Assembly (NCBI RefSeq): GCF_000372725.1
Contig: NW_005200197.1
Location: forward strand, 25,160 to 89,159
Direction of reading: 5' to 3'
Source of the DNA: Emiliania huxleyi CCMP1516
Lineage: Eukaryota; Haptophyta; Isochrysidales; Noelaerhabdaceae
DNA length: 64,000 nt
Each line of letters begins with the position of its first letter. Positions within the stretch are counted from its first letter, which is position 1. Of this stretch, positions 29,140 through 39,989 are shown piece by piece. The notes beneath the pieces were generated by a model, which was not told where the DNA came from, did not search any database, and saw only the letters and a program-made list of their open reading frames with translations. The position numbers and the translations under genes are program-made.

Positions 29140-29377
29140 CACCCGGCGCCGCCCGCGCGCCCCGCCGCAACGCGACTCTCGCTCGACAACAACTCTGGCT
29201 GGCGTGTTTCTTTCTCACGCGAGTGTGGGCGCTTGTCTTTGTATTCACCGTTGTTGGTGTGGTGGTTGAGCTGGATCCCGCAATGCTCTCTCATCTAGCT
29301 ATCCGCAGATTTCTCGTTACTCATTGAGTATACTGCAGTTGGTTCGAGTTTAACCCACTGGAACTAACAACTACAAT

Positions 29378-30658
29378 CTACAAAGTCGGCCCGTACGACC
29401 ACTGCTCTACTGCCTCGTCGACCGTTTCGAGTGCGCCGGTGCACGCGTAGAACCCTCTGCCCTCGAAAGTGCGGCGCATCGTCTCGCGCCAGCCGTCGCG
29501 CGCGCCGGCGAGCGCCGCGTCGGCGTAGAACTCGGGCGCGGCGTCGCGCAGCTGCTTCAGCCGGAAGGCGGGCACGTCGGGGAAGTCGTGGTGCTCGGTG
29601 TGGTAGTTGGAGAAGCAGCAGAGCCAGTCGAAGGCTTCGCCGGCCGCGCCCTCGAGGTAGATGGAGGCCGTCGGCTGGCAGCCGCCCACGCCCTCGCCGC
29701 GCGGCGCGTCGAGCGACGGGTGGTTGGAGACGAACATCGCGCTCGCCGGGTGGATGGGCAGCTGCCAGCCCACCTCGGCCCAGAAGAGCCACCACAACGC
29801 GCCGGGGCCGGCTAGGCCGACCAGCAGCAGCTGCAGCGCGGCGGAGGCGCGCGCGTAGGCGGCGCAGTCCGAGTGGAAGGCCTGCGGCTTGTTGGGGAAG
29901 AAGAAGTTGCGCCCGGCGAGCGCAGGAACCCACCCTCCACCCACGACGAGCGCCGCTCGCTCGTAGGCCATCCCGACGGCGTACACCATCGCATTGTACC
30001 ACGCCCACCCCTCGCGGCCAGACCAGAGCCACGCGTAGATAGTGCGCGAGATGGAGAGGCCGAGCCCGCCGACCTGCTCGCCGCCGAAGAAGCCCGGCCG
30101 CTCGCTCCGCTCGTCGCCGAGGAGCAGCTGCCGATGCGCAACGAACATGACGTCGCCGTCCTCGAACTTGTCCTGCTCCGAGTCGAACAGCTCGGCGATG
30201 CGCCTCTCTCCGAAGTTGGCGTGGTGGCTGAGGTGGCCCCAGCGCAGGTACAGGTAGTAGCCGAAGAGCGAGGGCAGGCTGCCCCAGAAGACGACGTCGT
30301 TGATCCGCACGCCCCTCGGCAGCTCCGCGGTGCCGTGCTTGACGTCATGCAGCAGCGCAAATTGCCAGAGCGAGAGGGTGCCGCCGACCAGCACCGCTGC
30401 GGGCGCCAGCTCGTACCCCGGAAGGTGCGACCCTGCGATGCACGCTCCTACCTGCGCCAGATTCGCCGCGGCAAGGAGCGGCACGGTCGTCGTTTCCTTG
30501 CCGACCAGCGACCGCACGATGGATGGGTGCGCCTCGAGTATGGCTCGTCGCCGCGCTCGGTGCCACTCGGACGGCGTCGGCTGAGCAGGGCTAAGCACGC
30601 CGCGGCCCGCGGCCGTCGTCGCAGGCAGGGCCGGGGCGGCGGCGGAGAGGGCGAGCAT
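29378..30658 (-). CDS. sphingolipid delta-4 desaturase-like fatty acid desaturase
   Basis: Membrane di-iron desaturase. In DEGS enzymes it introduces the delta-4 double bond of ceramides in the ER. One exon, 426 residues. The N-terminal pattern EWHRARRRAILEAHPSIVRS matches the WxxxPHxxRRxxILxxHPEI start of DEGS proteins. Three His boxes: HDVKHG (104-109), HLSHH (142-146) and NYHTEHHDFP (351-360), the last being the DEGS-type box. Hydrophobic spans surround residues 60-100, 120-140, 205-245 and 270-300. The first 25 residues are Ala/Pro-rich and could be a short targeting segment. An alternative is another FA_desaturase member (plastid ketolase-like), less likely given the N terminus and third box. 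Confidence 0.82.
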   Translation of the reverse strand: MLALSAAAPALPATTAAGRGVLSPAQPTPSEWHRARRRAILEAHPSIVRSLVGKETTTVPLLAAANLAQVGACIAGSHLPGYELAPAAVLVGGTLSLWQFALLHDVKHGTAELPRGVRINDVVFWGSLPSLFGYYLYLRWGHLSHHANFGERRIAELFDSEQDKFEDGDVMFVAHRQLLLGDERSERPGFFGGEQVGGLGLSISRTIYAWLWSGREGWAWYNAMVYAVGMAYERAALVVGGGWVPALAGRNFFFPNKPQAFHSDCAAYARASAALQLLLVGLAGPGALWWLFWAEVGWQLPIHPASAMFVSNHPSLDAPRGEGVGGCQPTASIYLEGAAGEAFDWLCCFSNYHTEHHDFPDVPAFRLKQLRDAAPEFYADAALAGARDGWRETMRRTFEGRGFYACTGALETVDEAVEQWSYGPTL

Positions 30659-31015
30659 CGTGTCTGCAGAGGCTCTTTCCCGGTCTTTGCACCGAGAGCG
30701 GCGACCTGACGGCGACCTTCGATCGCACGGATATTTTTCTTGTTTCCCCTTGCTTTTCCATGTAATCCTCCCCGAGGCACAACTTGCGTGACGGGCCCAT
30801 CACACCCGCCAGAGCCCGAAGGCGAGGCGGGAGCATGGCGCCGACGTGGAAGGCGGGCGGCCTCGCGCGGCTTTGTTGGGGAAGAAGAACGCTTGGCCCC
30901 CCGGGAAAAGAAGAAAAATCCTCGCTGATGAACCGATCGTCGCCGCCGCCCGATCCGCTAACAACAGCGCGCATCTTCACCCGCTTACCCGATCGCTTAC
31001 AACAGCATCCCACCC
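30659..31015. promoter_or_regulatory. head-to-head intergenic region
   Basis: 357 bp between the desaturase ATG (minus) and a small secreted-protein ATG (plus). No coding segment recognised. A promoter role is inferred from orientation. Confidence 0.35.
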
Positions 31016-31282
31016 ATGCGCTTCGCCGCGGTCTGTCGTTTGCTACTGCTGCTGTGCGCCTACGCCCTCGCGAGCGGGCTGTCTTCTCCGCTGCCACCCC
31101 GCGAAGAGACGACCAGAAGGCGTCTCAAGTCGGTGCTGCTCGCGCAGGAGGGCAGGCGCATGCTGGAGAGGCGGGTGAAGATGCGCGCGCTGGTGACCAA
31201 GGACCTCGAGCGCGTGCGGCGCGAAGGCGGAGTTCCCGGCACCCCTGGAATCATGATGGGACCGCCGGATATCGGGATATGA
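31016..31282 (+). CDS. small protein with signal peptide
   Basis: 88 codons. The N terminus MRFAAVCRLLLLLCAYALAS is a textbook secretory (or plastid-entry) signal: Arg, a Leu-rich core, and small residues before a likely cut near ASG|LSS. The mature part is short and basic (RRRLKSVLLAQEGRRMLERR) and ends GTPGIMMGPPDIGI. Family unknown. The start is supported by the signal peptide and the lack of an upstream in-frame ATG in a coding-like context. A downstream exon is possible but not needed. Confidence 0.5.
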   Translation: MRFAAVCRLLLLLCAYALASGLSSPLPPREETTRRRLKSVLLAQEGRRMLERRVKMRALVTKDLERVRREGGVPGTPGIMMGPPDIGI

Positions 31283-31715
31283 GCACAGGAAATACGCTGC
31301 ACAGCCCCTGGCCCTACCGTGTACAGTGTTTGTGTGACATGGTGTTCGCTGTAATTTGTGCGAGAATTCAGTCGATCTCGCGCGTTCTCGCGCTGTGTGA
31401 CTGGGTGTGTGTGTAGGCGCAAGGCCGGAGGCCCAGTGTTTGCTGTGCAGGGTGCACCGCACAGCCCACAACGCACAATTTCTCCTCACACGGGCCACGC
31501 CTGAGAGTTGAGTCGCCTCTATAAAGTATCTTGCTCTCTCCGGGCACGTATACGCATCATGCAACAAGCGGAATGCAATTAACAAACTAAATGCAACCCG
31601 TTCAAAGTCTGACGAGCGGACCGCTCAGTTTTGTGATTGTGTGCGTGTTGTGCGTGGTTGATCTCTGGAGATGTGGATCACCCACCCTCTGCTCGAGGCA
31701 TCTCGAGGCCTCGAC
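31283..31715. other. intergenic, convergent 3' ends
   Basis: Between the small secreted protein and the MATE stop codon. No features recognised. Confidence 0.4.
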
Positions 31716-33643
31716 TCAACACGTTGAAGAACTGCCGCTCGAGGCCGCACTGGTCCCGCTCCAGTCGTGGAGCGGCTCGGCGAGTCCGCAAGCGTCGGCG
31801 CCGCCCTTGGTCCCGAGCCGCGTGCTGCGACGGAGCGCCTTGCGTGCCTCGTCGGGCCACTCCACTCGGCGCAACATCCACGCGTAGCACGCGCATCCGG
31901 CGGCCAACCCGACCGTCAGCCCCGCCCAGAGCGCCCCGATGCCTCCCTGCGCGCCGAACGCCGCCCCGGCGCCGAGCGGCACGCCAACGAGCCAGAACGA
32001 GAGCACGTTGACGGCGGCGACGGCCGGCTGGCGGCCCAGCCCGCGCAGCACGCCGGCCGCGACGGCCTGGTACCCGTCGACGACCTGCAGCAGCGCGACG
32101 ACCGGCGCGACGGCGGCCACGCGCGCCGCCACCGCCGTATCTGCCGTGAAGAGGGAGGCGAGGCGAGGGCGGAGGAGGAGCAGGGCGGCGGAGGCGGCGA
32201 GCATCGCGGCGACGCCGAGGCGGAGGGCGGCGCCCGCCGTCGCCTGCGCGCGGCGCGGCTGCTGCGCGCCGAGCAGGTTGCCCACCCGTATGCTCGCCGC
32301 GACGGCGACTCCAAAGGGGAGCGCGGTGAAGGCGAGCGAGGAGAGGGAGAGCAGGATCGCGCACGCGTCGAGGGAGACCTTGCCGAGCAGCGACGCGAGG
32401 ACAGCGAGCGCCTGCGGCGGAGCTGCAGCCTGGAGGCGGGGCTGCAGCCTGGAGGCGGCGCTCTCTGCTGCGCGAAGAGAATTTTGGGGCGGGCTGCGCG
32501 GGCGGGCTGCGCGGCCGAGCGCCTCAAAGGCCCACGCCTATTGTGCCACTCCTTGCCTCAGCAGCGCGGCGGTGGTGCCGCGCCTCAGGCTCGGCTAGGG
32601 CTAGGGGGGGGGGGGTGGAGCGCCGCCTCGACTCCGAGCGAGACCCCTCCGGGCAAGCCGAGCCGAACCAGGTCGAGCACAGGGCCGACGCCGCTCGAGA
32701 GGGAGCCGCACGGGCAGGGGCCGCGCCAAGGCGGGCCGGGGCCGGGCCAAGGCGGGCAGGGGCTGGGCCAAGGGCAGAGCCAGCCGCCGCCGCCGCCGCG
32801 ACGTCGGCGGTCGATGCGGCGGTCGGAGAGCAGCAGCTCGGAGAGCAGCAGCAGCAGCAGCGCCACGGCGCGGACGACGGAAGTCCCGAGCGGAGAGCCG
32901 TCAAAGCCGAGCCCGAGCCGCCAGATGAAGAGGAGGTTGGTGCCGCAGTTGAGCAGGTTGGCCGCGAGCAGCGAGAGGATCGACGGCAGAGCGCGGCCCT
33001 GCGCCAGCTGCAGCCTCTGAGCGACGGTGAACAGAGCGAGCGGCGGGATCCCTGGCAGTAGGCCGCGGCAGTACCGCTGCGCCATCTGCGAGAGGCGCTC
33101 GCTCTGCCCAAAGCAGCGCTCGAGCACCCAAGCGCTCTGCTGCAGCACGGCGCACGTCGGGAGGCAGAGCACGAGCATCACCGCCGCAGCCGCCACGCCC
33201 CAGCGCCGGAGAGCGACAGTGTCGCCGGCGCCGGCCGCCTGCGACGCTAGCGTGTCGAGCGCTGTCGCCACGCCGAGGAGGAATGCCCAGATGATGTTGA
33301 AGAGAAAATTTCCCAGCGAGCAAGCTGCGAGGGACAAGGAGGGCATGAAGGAGGGCGATGAGAAGAGCGGTCGGATATCTCGAGGAATTATGCTGCGTCC
33401 TGCAAGTTCGTCCGTGCCGAGGTGGCCGACAAAGGCAGCATCGACAATCTGCAGCGACTGCTGCAGGCCGTTCGAAAGCACGACCGGGAGCGCGAGCCGG
33501 AGGAGCGGCACGACCTCTGCCGCCCAGCCGAGGCCGCCTCCGAAAGAAAGAGTCGGCGGCGCGACCATTCGGCTAAGATCAGTTATGAGGTTCGGCGGCC
33601 GGAAAGGTGCTTCTCGTGCTCGGCGTGTCTCTTGAGGTTGCAT
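31716..33643 (-). CDS. MATE-family multidrug/toxin extrusion transporter
   Basis: Proton- or sodium-coupled membrane exporter, usually with 12 helices. ATG at 33643. First exon: LLRLALPVVLSNGLQQSLQI, VDAAFVGHLGTDELA. After an intron near 33310-33400 comes SLGNFLFNIIWAFLLGVATA, LDTLASQAAGAGD. Further exons carry LSLLAANLLNCGTNLLFIWR, GTSVVRAVALLLLLLS, LVRLGLPGGVSLGVEA, WAFEALG, ASLLGKVSLDACAILLSLSS and ASIRVGNLLGAQQPRR. The last block is the conserved MATE RVGN.LGA motif, followed by paired hydrophobic helices to the stop. At least three introns lie between 32430 and 33400; I could not fix all borders. The first may use an unusual donor (GCAG|GACGC or a GC site). Confidence 0.8.
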
Positions 33644-34120
33644 GCATGTATCAAGCAGCAGCCGAGCCGATGGAAGCTTGCGTGTCGAAAAAGAAACAAA
33701 CGCAATTACTTACTTCAGTGGGGATTTTGGCCTACTCAGTGACCGTCTAAGGGGCCCTAAATGGCCTGAAAAGCCATATCTTTTGTGCCTAGCTTGTAGA
33801 GCACCTTAAAAAAGTACTATGTCTTGGAGTGAAAAGTGTTTCGATGAGTGAGGTGGGGGTCCGTAGTGAGCAGATTCCCAGATTCTCCAGATGCCCCCTC
33901 GAAAACCGCCCCTTTTAATTCACTGCGGCCGCGGCTTTGCTCGGATTACTTTTCACTCGAAGACACAGTAGTTTTTTGGCGTTTTCTGGCGTTCCGGTGC
34001 CTACAAAAAATATCCGAGATCGCATGGAGCTGATCACAGGGTTTACGGCGGTCATTGTCCTACCAGCGGACATGGGCCGCGGACACCCGTGAATGACCTT
34101 AATGGCGTCTCGAACTTACG
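33644..34120. promoter_or_regulatory. head-to-head intergenic region
   Basis: Between the MATE ATG (minus) and the SAM-domain ATG (plus). More AT-rich than its surroundings at 33690-33850 and 33900-34020. No coding signal. Confidence 0.35.
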
Positions 34121-35272
34121 ATGCACAGCTCGGCTGCTGCCACCGCCGCGGCGGTGGCGGCGGCGGAGGCCGGGACGCGCCCGGCCACTGGGCGTCCGCC
34201 TGGGCGCGCGCCCGTCGCGGCCGTCGCGCCCCGACGGCGCGCTCCAGGCCGGTTGAATGAAGCAGAGCGTGGCCGGTTGGGCGAGGGACGCGAGCCGCGG
34301 AAAGTAAAAAACTGGTCCGTCGACGACGTCTGCGCCTTCCTCAGCTCTGTGAGGCTGGAGGCACATGCTCCTCGCTTCGCTGCGGAGCAGGTCGACGGCC
34401 TCCTCCTCGAGGAATGTGTCGCGGCGTGCGCTCTCGCTCAACTCGGCATCGACGACTCGCTCGAGGTGGCCAAGCTGCGCGCCGGGCTGCGCCGATGCTC
34501 GCAGAATTCCCTCACCACCTCCCCAGCTCTCGCTGCTGCCACGCTGGGCGGCGAGGCGGCGCAGGGCGAGGCGGCCGCCGACGTGGGCGGGGGCGGAGGC
34601 GCAGGCGGCTACGAGTCGCCCGTGGACGAGGCGTCGGAGGGCCTTGGCACCCCTCCGGCACCTATGGTGCACCCATCGGGCACCCTTGGCGTGTCTGTGG
34701 GCGGCTCGACTGGCGGCGAGGTGGAGGCGGCTGCTGCGGCGGGTGAGTCTGAGGAGGAGTTGGTGGGGGTGGAGAAGGAGGAGGAGGAGGAGCAGCAGCA
34801 GCACAGCAGCAGCAGCAGCAACAGCAGAACTTCGACGTGGAGGCGTGGCGCCAGCAGATGTGGCGAGCGGCGATGGACGACGACGATGAGGAGGGCGCGG
34901 CGGTGCTAGACGAGGCAGCGGCAAAGGTCGCCTGCCGTGAGGTAATTCAGCATACCAACCCCTTCGGGTCGGTGCAGCACTGTCCCGACAGATCAACCCA
35001 GGCATCGCCATCTACCTCGATGAGTGTGCCCCATTCCCTCTCTGACCACTTGGCAGGCGACCGCCTCCACCCGGCTCAGCAGGCCACCGCTCACTGCCCC
35101 ACTACAGGGGTGGTTAGCTCGTGCCAACCCTCGATCTGGGATCGCGCTGCGAGACTTCGGGCTCTGCAGACCACCCTCAGCCTCGTCTGACGTCTTTACT
35201 CTATTGGTTTTCCTCTTCATCGTCTACGCCAACTGGCGCGGCGGCGGCGCCGCTGCGTTCCGTGGGCGCTAA
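34121..35272 (+). CDS. SAM-domain protein with C-terminal membrane anchor
   Basis: Exons 34121-34726, 34843-34941 and 35057-35272, all joined in phase 0, give 306 residues. Residues 60-125 are a sterile alpha motif, a helical bundle for protein or RNA binding: VKNWSVDDVCAFLSSVRLEA, then EQVDGLLLEECVAACALAQL and GIDDSLEVAKLRAGL. A Gly/Glu-rich linker, the joined EVEAWRQQMWRAAMDDDDEE and a Ser/Pro/Arg stretch follow. The last 25 residues hold one hydrophobic helix, DVFTLLVFLFIVYANWRGG, giving a tail-anchor architecture. Intron 34727-34842 has a GC donor and GTGGAGGCG at both ends; intron 34942-35056 has a GT donor. The tail anchor depends on the last exon, which is inferred from frame only. Confidence 0.65.
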
Positions 35273-35450
35273 ATCTCCGACACCCTCTCCGACAGCCCGG
35301 GGAGACAGCTCCCGCCGCGCGCCGTCAGCTCGTGGAGCCCGTGGACTCCCGTCGCAGCGCAAGAAGGCTGCGCGGCCCGCGGCGCCCGTGGAGTCCGTGG
35401 ACTCCCGTCCGCTCGAGTGGGCGAGCGCTGCGGCTGCGTGCGGGCGGGTG

Positions 35451-37645
35451 ATGGAGCGGGCATATTGGCATCTTCCCGAGCCATCTCTCGGGGGCTACGC
35501 GACGGAATACTTGCCCGACGGCAGCTGGGGCGGCTGGGTTCCCATGCACTTCGGCTCGGGCAAGGGCCGCTGGATCGCCGGCGAGGAGCCGAAGCAGGAG
35601 GAATTCATTGACGGGGTGTTGTGCGAGGTGGTGTATGCGCTGGATAAGCAGCTGCGCTGGATCGAGAAGAACATCCAGCCCGGCACAAAGCGCGTGCAGG
35701 CGCGCTTGCGGGCGCAGGATCTCGCGATGAAGAACGGCGACAACCAGCGGGTGGTGGAGGCGCGCCCGGTGCGGGACCCGCCCCGGCCGTTGGTGAACCC
35801 GCCGGCGCGAGTGGCGCGTGGTGCGGGACCTGAGCCCTGGCCTCGACACCTCGACACCAAACCTAGACACCGACTCGACACCTCGACACCCCATGCCAAC
35901 TCGACCAACTCGACACCCCTCGACACCCCTCGACACCATCTAGGCTGGGACCATGCTCGTCCATGTCAAGGTGCCAAACTCGACACCTCGACACCCCTCG
36001 ACACCCCTCGACACCCCTCGACACCGCTCGACACCACCTCGACACCTCTGATGCTCCTAACACAGCAGAGACGTACCGGGTAGACCCATTTGCAGTCACA
36101 GAGTAGAAAATCAGGGCTGCAGCAGCAATCAAACTTGGCTGGCAGTACTTTCATCCCTCAGTTGCAGCCTCTCAAGTTCTAGCTCAAGTTGCAGCTCAGT
36201 TGCACACCCCTGTTGATGTAGCAACCACAGGTAGCAACCATGGCAGTACTCAGGTAGCCCTCAGGTGCTGCACAGCACCTTGTACAGTGGCAATGAGTCC
36301 TCACACCAGTGAGCTTGTGCCATGAGTGCAGACCTGTGGTCCATTGCGCTTTGTGCACTGGCGACGCTGCAACACGGCGACGATGGCAGCGGCGGCGACG
36401 CTGCTGCGATGGGGTACTGTAGCCCTTAGCTGCTGGACAGCACCTTGTGCAGTGGCAATGTCCACTGACTCATGGCACCAGCCTGTGCCATGAGCGCTGT
36501 GGTCAGTTGCGCTGTGTGCGCAGGCGAGTGCAGCAGCGACTCTGCAGCGGCGACGCTGCTGCATGGGGTGTGCTGTAGCCTTAGGCGCTGCGCCTGCACA
36601 GCACCTTGTGCAGTGGCAATGACTCCTGGCACTAGTGAGCTTGATGTCCTCAAATGTCCCGCACAGAGTATACTGATTGTGCTCACAGGTTGTGCTACAT
36701 CACCAGGGGTGCAACTGAGAGGCTGCAACTAAGGGATGAAACAGCTTTGCAACTGCTGCCCAAGTTTTGTTATGGGCTGCAACTGCATCCTGCCACCTTG
36801 GATACCTTGACACCTTAGACGCTAAACACCTTGACAACACTCGACACACGCTCAACACGCTCGACATGCTCGACACGCTCGACACCCTCGACACCCTCGA
36901 CACCCCTCGACACTCCTCGACACGGACGAGATGACACGGACAAGCATGGTTTCAGCCTCGACAGGCCTCGACAGGCCTCGACAGGCCTCGACAGGCCTCG
37001 ACACCTCTGCCCCTCGACAGCAGCTCGACACCCTCGACACCGGGCCTCGACACCTCGACACCAGGGCTCAGTGCGGGACCCGACGCCGACTAGGAGGACT
37101 TTGCGCTCCGAGAGTGGCTCCGGTGCTCCTTCGAAATGTGCATGAGCGATCGCGACCGCGAGGTGGTGGGAGAGGCGGCGCGGGAGCGGATCCGCTCGGT
37201 GGAGGAGGCGGGGAAGATGATGGAATGGGACTGGGGGAGTGAGCGGCTCGCGGTTGCCGAGTCGTGCCTGCCATATCCCGTGTCGCGGGAGCGAGCCGGC
37301 TCGGGTTCGAGTTCTGAGGCTGTCCATGCTCGGTGGGTCTGTCTTGTCCTCCCCGACATGAACATGAACATGAACATGACATGACAGAGTGTCCCTTGTA
37401 ATGCGAGAGCGTGCGTTGTGTTCTTGTGTGGACCGGACGGTGTACGGGGCGGCGTCGGCGAGCGCCTCCTCCTTCGTCGTCCACCACACGCAGCAGACTC
37501 CAAGGCGGCGGTGGCGGGCGACGCCGACAACATCAACAAGCAGGCGCGCAAGGAGCGTACCGACTGGATCAACAAGCAAAAGAACAAGCAAGCGACAAAC
37601 GGCTTCTTGTCCTCGGCCCCAGTGGGGGGTGCCCGCGCCGCCTAG
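35451..37645 (+). CDS. unknown three-exon protein
   Basis: Exons 35451-35768, 37094-37238 and 37497-37645 sum to 612 nt (203 residues) with consistent phases (0, then 1). It starts MERAYWHLPEPSLGGYATEY, continues GSWGGWVPMHFGSGKGRWIA and VVYALDKQLRWIEKNI, then EDFALREWLRCSFEMCMSDR and VEEAGKMMEWDWG, and ends with a Lys/Asn-rich helix, NINKQARKERTDWINKQK. Trp-rich and well composed, so I take it as real, but I do not recognise the family. Both introns are GT-AG; the first is 1,325 bp, far longer than others here, and filled with CTCGACACC repeats. The start ATG is inferred; upstream frame is open and Pro/Arg-rich. Confidence 0.5.
35840..37065. repeat. CTCGACACC repeats and 170-bp-class tandem repeats in a long intron
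   Basis: CTCGACACC arrays lie at 35840-36050 and 36800-37065. Between them (about 36255-36660) are two to three diverged copies of a 165-185-bp unit containing CAGCACCTTGTGCAGTGGCA. GTGCGGGACC occurs at the intron start (35769), at 35821 and near its end (37071). Confidence 0.8.
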
Positions 37646-37827
37646 CTCTGCAGACGGGCCCCTCCACCCTTCCTGTAATCATGTAGTCCCCACATTCGCA
37701 ATCGTGGGATCGTTTGTCATGTGAGGAGAGGGTGTTGTGTTCGCTATCCGCTTTCTCTCTTCCAGTGTCGGGCGAGGGAGTTTGGTCGTAAAATTCTCTC
37801 TCTCGAAGACTGGTTCGCCGAGGTTCG

Positions 37828-38497
37828 ATGGACACTCACACGACCAACGACGCGACGCGCTTCTGCCGCCTGCTGGCCCGCGCGTTGCGCCGTCGCCTGC
37901 AGCCTGCAGACGGCTTTGGCCGCCTGCCCGAGGCTCGGCACGGTCCGAGCAGCGAGGAGGCGGCGAGGTGCGTGGTCAGGGCTGCGGGTGCGAGCGGCTG
38001 CGGTGGCCTCTTCGACCGGGAGGCGCTACCGTGCAGCGTCGGCGCGGAGGACGGCGCAATCTACCGCATGTGGCGCTGGCTCTCCGTCGCTTGGCCGCTC
38101 AACATTCTGCTGTACGTGCTCACGCTTCCGCTCGCGGAGCTGCTCTGGTGCCTCGCCAGCCGGCACTACCTCCGCGTGCGCTCGGCGACGCCGCACGTGG
38201 TGCGGCTGGGCCACGCGGATGCGGCCATCGCGCTCCGTTACTACCGGCGGCTGCCAAAGGAGCGTACGCCGGCGCAGCTCGAGGCGCTCCTCCGCCGCTG
38301 GTTCCATGGCCAGATGCCGACGCGAGAGCAGGTCACGTCCTTTCTGGGCTGGACCATCTACGACGCGATCGGCGAGGAGCTGGGACCCGCGCGCGCGGCG
38401 GCCGTCGCGGCGCTCATCGACGACTTCTCCGCCGCGCTCGGCAGCCGCTTTGCCACGGGAGCGGCCAGCGGCGGAGGCGGCGGAGGCGGCGGCGGCG

Positions 38498-38528
<31 letters not shown>

Positions 38529-38529
38529 A

Positions 38530-38560
<31 letters not shown>

Positions 38561-39873
38561 GAGGCTGGATGCTGTACACTCGGCAGGCGCTGACGCCGTG
38601 CCACAAGCCGCTGCTCTTCTACCTCGTGCTGCAGTCCAACATGCGGCTCACCGGAAGGAGCCTCCGCCGCCGCGGCTTCCGCCTGCACCGCAGAGGGAAC
38701 CTGCGCTACTGGCACAGGCCGGCAGGGAGAGTAAGCCGGCGGGAGTGAGCGGTTGCCACACGCCCCTGACTATTCACGGTGTCTATTCACAGAGTGAGCG
38801 GTTGCCACACGCCCCTGACGCGCCCGCGACGTGCCTCCAGGCCAGCGAGGAGCGCGCGGCGGGAGAGCGGGCGCGATCGCGAGGCCGCCCCCGCCGCTGC
38901 GCAGAGCTAGGCTGACGCGTCGCGGCGCCCCCTCGCCCCAGGCCGCCTCCGATGCCCGTCGTCTTTTTCCACGGCGTGCTCGGCTTCCTCCCGTACGGGC
39001 TCACGATCGACCTGCTCGCGGAGATGCACGCCGGCGCGATCTACCTTCCAATCTTCCCGACGTGGGCCGTCGCGGCGCCGCCCTCGGCGCGCCCTCCCCG
39101 AGCCGCTAGAACCGAGCCGCCTTAGCGCTCGCCCCTCGTCGACGCCCTCTGGACCCGTGCTCGCGGTGTGCGCCGTTAGGTGCGGCTCTCGCCGTGCGAC
39201 AGGCCGCTGCAGCTGCCGGAGCTGGTCGTCTCGCTGCGCGGGATGCTCTGCGGTGCGCGCGCCGCCTTCCTCGCCAACTCGGTCGGGAGCGGCTTGCTCG
39301 GCGCCGTGCTCGAGCGCGCGCCCGAGCTGGCCGGCGCCGCCGTCTTTTCGGACCCGATCTGCTTCGAGCTCTCGTCGGGGGATGTGCTGCACAACTTTCT
39401 GTACGCCGAGCCGCCCTGCTGCGGCGCGAGCCGGCGGGCGGCGGCGGTGCGGTCGGGCCGCGCGCGCGCCGAGGGTGCGGCGAGAGTGAGTAGGCGGGCG
39501 GTGGCCTCGCGACTATGTGCACGCGGTGCAGCGGGCCATGGTCGTGCTCGAGCCGTCCGTCCAGTTCTGCTTCCGGCGCACGTTTTGGTGGACGCACAAC
39601 TACATCCACCCCGCCGACCTGCCTTGCGACGCGCTGGTCGTGCTCGGCGGCTGCGACACGGTCGCCGACCCGCACGACGTGCGGCAAGCGCTCGAGGCGT
39701 ACCAGCGCGGCTGCGTCGAGCGCGGCGAGACGCCTCGCGTGCGTCTCGAGTGGCACGAGGGCTGGCTGCACGGAGGGCTGCACAGCGACGAGGCGGCGCA
39801 GCGGCGCATCATCCGCGACGTGCTCACGAGGCCGTGGGAGGCGCACGGAGAGGGCGGGCAGCGAGAAGCTTGA
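37828..39873 (+). CDS. alpha/beta hydrolase with N-terminal membrane segment and polyglycine tract
   Basis: Exons 37828-38717, 38942-39068, 39180-about 39440 and about 39493-39873. The N-terminal third has a hydrophobic segment (WPLNILLYVLTLPLAELLW) and EQVTSFLGWTIYDAIGEELG, then about 34 consecutive Gly codons (38466-38566). The hydrolase core follows: MPVVFFHGVLGFLPYGLTID, GARAAFLANSVGSGLLGAVL (nucleophile elbow N-S-V-G-S), FSDPICFELSSGDVLHNFLY, WTHNYIHPADLPCDALVVLG, GCDTVADPHDV (acid) and WHEGWLHGG (catalytic His region). Intron 38718-38941 has a GC donor and 39069-39179 a GT donor; the last junction is unresolved because both edges carry a near-duplicate GGCGGGCGG. Probably a lipase/esterase-like membrane en­zyme; substrate unknown. 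Confidence 0.72.
38466..38566 (+). repeat. coding GGC/GGA trinucleotide tract (polyGly)
   Basis: About 34 Gly codons in frame within the hydrolase first exon. The antisense reads polyproline. Likely length-variable. Confidence 0.9.
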
Positions 39874-39989
39874 GCGTCTGGGCGTGTTGTTGAGATGTTT
39901 GTCGCGCTGCCGTCCAAGGGTCATCTCGTGTGTGGCGGGGGTCCCCGGTGTTTCTCTTGAAATTTCCCGAGAGCGAGAAAGCTCTGATT

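Noticed and set aside
27069-29298. Long plus-strand frames opposite PRP38
   Set aside because: Reverse complement of Arg/Glu and Gly codons; the minus strand carries the conserved PRP38 domain.
29330-29358. T-arm-like GGTTCGAGTTTAACC suggesting a tRNA
   Set aside because: Stem needs G-T pairs and no acceptor, D or anticodon arms can be laid out upstream.
31016-31416. 210-codon overlapping plus-strand frame from 30784
   Set aside because: Arg/Pro-rich shadow of the small signal-peptide ORF in another phase.
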